Part shown: positions 62,471 to 64,000 of the stretch, in pieces
Numbering within the stretch: position 1 is the stretch's first letter
How the letters are laid out: each line of letters starts with the position of its first letter
Assembly (NCBI RefSeq): GCF_002532075.1
Contig: NZ_LYXE01000090.1
Span: 124,001-188,000, forward strand
Reading direction: 5' to 3'
Origin: Candidatus Chloroploca asiatica
GTDB taxonomy: Bacteria > Chloroflexota > Chloroflexia > Chloroflexales > Chloroflexaceae
DNA length: 64,000 nt
Position numbers and translations under genes: made by a program
Notes under the pieces: generated by a model
What the model was told of the DNA's origin: nothing
What the model saw: only the letters and a program-made list of their open reading frames with translations
Databases searched by the model: none

Positions 62471-63673
62471 ATGTACAAGAATAAAGCCTTTATCGCTGTT
62501 TCAAGTGGCCACTTTGTGGTTGATGTGCTCAATAGTACGGGGGCCGTGTTGCTCGCGGTGCTCAAAGAGCCACTCGGGTTGAGTTATGCGCAGATCGGGA
62601 CAGCCCTGGCGATCTATCTGCTCATTGGTTCATTGTCACAGCCATTGTTTGGCTGGCTTTCCGACAAGGCCCCGGGCCATACGATGCTACTCGCGGCCGT
62701 CAGTGTCGCCTGGATGGCTTTCTTCTTTACGCTGGTCGCCCTTGCCCCAACATGGACATGGCTTCTGCCCGTTTTTCTGCTGGCTGCCCTTGGGAGTGGC
62801 CTCTTTCATCCGATTGGCACAGCGGCTTCGTCAGTGGCGGTGCCTGACCGTGCGGCCAGTGCGACGTCAATCTTCTTCTTTTCAGGCCAGGTCGGCCTCG
62901 CAGTGGGGCCTTTTCTCGCCGGTATTCTCGCCGGTCGCTTTGGCGCGATCGGGTTGCTCCCGTTGACCGCAATTGCAGTTATCCCCATCGGCCTCTTGCT
63001 CGCTTCGGCCCGTACGCAAACCAAGGGCGAACCGCGCCAAAAGCGGAAGGCCTCCGCCCAGCAGACGGCACGAACCTGGACGTTGCTTGGGGTTGTGCTA
63101 ATTGCAGCGTTTGTCTTGCTGGTCGCAGTCCGCTCGTCGATCCAGGCAGTCTATCAGGCTTATCTGCCGCAACTCTTCCAGGGGCGCGGTTGGGAGCCAG
63201 CCCTGTTTGGGTTGCTGGCCGGTGTCTTTATGGCTGCCGGGGCCGTCGGGCAGATCCTCAATGGGATGCTCGCGGATCGTCACGGGATGCGCGTGGCGAT
63301 TGTTGGCCCGTTGCTCTTGAGTGTGCCGGTTGGTCTGCTCTGTCTCTTGACCCCGTCGATTGCGGTTGCGTTTATCGCGTGTGCAGGCGCAGGTTTGCTG
63401 ATTGGTGGCCAGCATAGTGTGCTCGTGGTGCATGCCCAGCGGATGTTGCCCGTCCAACGAGGTTTTGCTGCCGGGCTGATCCTTGGGTTTACCTTTGCCA
63501 GCGGGGCCATCGGCACCTGGGTGGCGGGGCAACTCGCAAATCAGGTTGGTATGCAGACGGTGATGGTCTGGGCGACGTTGTTGGGCTTGCCAGCGGCCCT
63601 GCTTGCACTGGCAATGCCTGGGACACCGCGTGTCGTCAGAGAAGTGGCTGCGCCTGCGTCAGCAGCCGATTAG
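62471..63673 (+). CDS. MFS transporter, FSR (fosmidomycin resistance-like) type
   Basis: A 400-aa inner-membrane protein with 12 predicted helices. The N terminus has SSGHFVVDVLNSTGAVLLAVL, and loop 2-3 has GWLSDKAPG, as in FSR-type efflux permeases. The central loop is basic (KGEPRQKRKASAQQ). The substrate is not predictable. It is probably expressed with the amidohydrolase, whose end is 39 nt away. The ribosome site is weak. Confidence 0.88.
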   Translation: MYKNKAFIAVSSGHFVVDVLNSTGAVLLAVLKEPLGLSYAQIGTALAIYLLIGSLSQPLFGWLSDKAPGHTMLLAAVSVAWMAFFFTLVALAPTWTWLLPVFLLAALGSGLFHPIGTAASSVAVPDRAASATSIFFFSGQVGLAVGPFLAGILAGRFGAIGLLPLTAIAVIPIGLLLASARTQTKGEPRQKRKASAQQTARTWTLLGVVLIAAFVLLVAVRSSIQAVYQAYLPQLFQGRGWEPALFGLLAGVFMAAGAVGQILNGMLADRHGMRVAIVGPLLLSVPVGLLCLLTPSIAVAFIACAGAGLLIGGQHSVLVVHAQRMLPVQRGFAAGLILGFTFASGAIGTWVAGQLANQVGMQTVMVWATLLGLPAALLALAMPGTPRVVREVAAPASAAD

Positions 63674-63678
63674 GCTGT

Positions 63679-63785
63679 TTGACGCAAAGGCGCAGAGGCG
63701 CGAAGGTTTGAGGGAGCTGCATGTGCAGCTTTGCGCCTTTGCGCCTTTGCGTCAACACGAGTCAACCTTCTATGCAAGGTATTGG
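63679..63785. repeat. Inverted-repeat element, copy B
   Basis: TTGACGCAAAGGCGCA and its inverted copy (63740-63755) enclose more GCGC/AAAGG repeats; TGCAAGGTATTGG follows at 63773-63785. On the opposite strand the last part matches copy A at 39241-39271 (CAATACCTTGCA-x-AG-x-AGG-xx-GTT-xxx-TTGAC), so both belong to one family. Confidence 0.5.
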
Positions 63786-63794
63786 CCCTAAGTC

Positions 63795-64000
63795 TCACCT
63801 GTTCTCCCCAAGCAAGACCGCCACGGCGGCGTCGAGCTGACGGTCACGTCCGAGCGCCCATTCACCAAGCGGCCGCGTCACATCAACATCGACTGGGCGC
63901 CCGTGCCCTTCAAGGTGCTCACCTTCTGGCGTCAACACCGCAAAACTCGGGAGCCTGAAGAAAGCCCCGTCGAGCAGGCGAATATTGTGCGTCCAGATAA
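63795..64000 (-). CDS. 3' end of a tricorn/S41-like peptidase gene (partial)
   Basis: The minus-strand frame is open from the window edge to a TGA at 63795-63797. The last 67 codons read NIRLLDGAFFRLPSFAVL, then RPVDVDVTRPLGEWALGRDRQLDAAVAVLL. This resembles the C-terminal part of tricorn-type S41 peptidases (a PD-x-E/D-V pattern followed by G-x-D-x-QL-x-x-A). The catalytic residues are outside the window, so the call is tentative. Confidence 0.6.
   Translation of the reverse strand, partial: IWTHNIRLLDGAFFRLPSFAVLTPEGEHLEGHGRPVDVDVTRPLGEWALGRDRQLDAAVAVLLGENR

Overview
This window is bacterial chromosome of medium-high GC, densely coded, with long operons on both strands. The gene content fits a member of the Chloroflexota, probably class Chloroflexia. 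It includes a short class III-like polyhydroxyalkanoate synthase, a methylmalonyl-CoA mutase cobalamin subunit with its MeaB chaperone, DUF4397 and GH-A secreted proteins of a type common in that phylum, large GT-C membrane proteins, and Uma2-family PD-(D/E)XK genes. This placement is inference from gene families; no rRNA is present to confirm it. Promoters are clear sigma-70 types, often TTGCAN-17 nt-TATACT or TATAAT. Gene ends often carry very long, near-perfect hairpins without a U tract.

Layout. 0-7.4 kb: PHA synthesis genes (phaE-like, phaC, phaB), a divergent M3 oligopeptidase, a histidine kinase with no adjacent response regulator, meaB and the B12-binding mutase subunit. 7.5-7.7 kb: tRNA-Glu and tRNA-Asp with their own promoter. 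7.7-16 kb: one minus-strand operon that looks like a reduced type VII (WXG100/ESX) secretion locus. It encodes a WXG100 protein, an EspG-like protein, a lipase-type alpha/beta hydrolase with a WTG motif and a proline-rich tail, a second small W-x-G protein with a charged tail, a three-ATPase EccC/EssC protein and a ubiquitin-like plus FHA protein. No EccB, EccD, EccE or mycosin gene is seen beside it.

16-33.8 kb: mostly housekeeping and envelope genes. These include a DUF4397 surface protein with an LPTTS tail, rsmG-nadD, PspA, a carotenoid desaturase/isomerase-like flavoprotein with a DUF547 protein, two tiny genes with strong promoters, yebC-ruvC, two related secreted GH-A glycosidases and an NTF2-FMO flavoprotein.

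33.8-39.9 kb: an accessory region of decayed gene pieces (SDR, PhzF, DNA methyltransferase), PD-(D/E)XK and Uma2 genes, and two genes each followed by an attC-like imperfect palindrome, which suggests integron cassettes without an integrase (CALIN-like). An inverted-repeat element here has a second copy at 63.7 kb.

39.8-48.9 kb: a minus-strand envelope glycan cluster (flippase-like protein, GT2, two GT-C proteins, a HEAT/SH3 membrane protein) translationally coupled to coaBC. 49-51 kb: long-form hibernation factor hpf with a long structured leader, and a zinc-ribbon DUF4190 protein. 50.4-55.1 kb: sirtuin, trpD, a two-RCK channel-like protein and trpC, closely packed. 55.1-60.2 kb: two paralogous multi-spanning proteins, a DPM1-type glycosyltransferase and a soluble DegS-like histidine kinase. 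60.3-64 kb: a lone Flp pilin gene, a YtcJ-like amidohydrolase, an FSR-type MFS transporter and the 3' end of a tricorn/S41-like gene running off the window.
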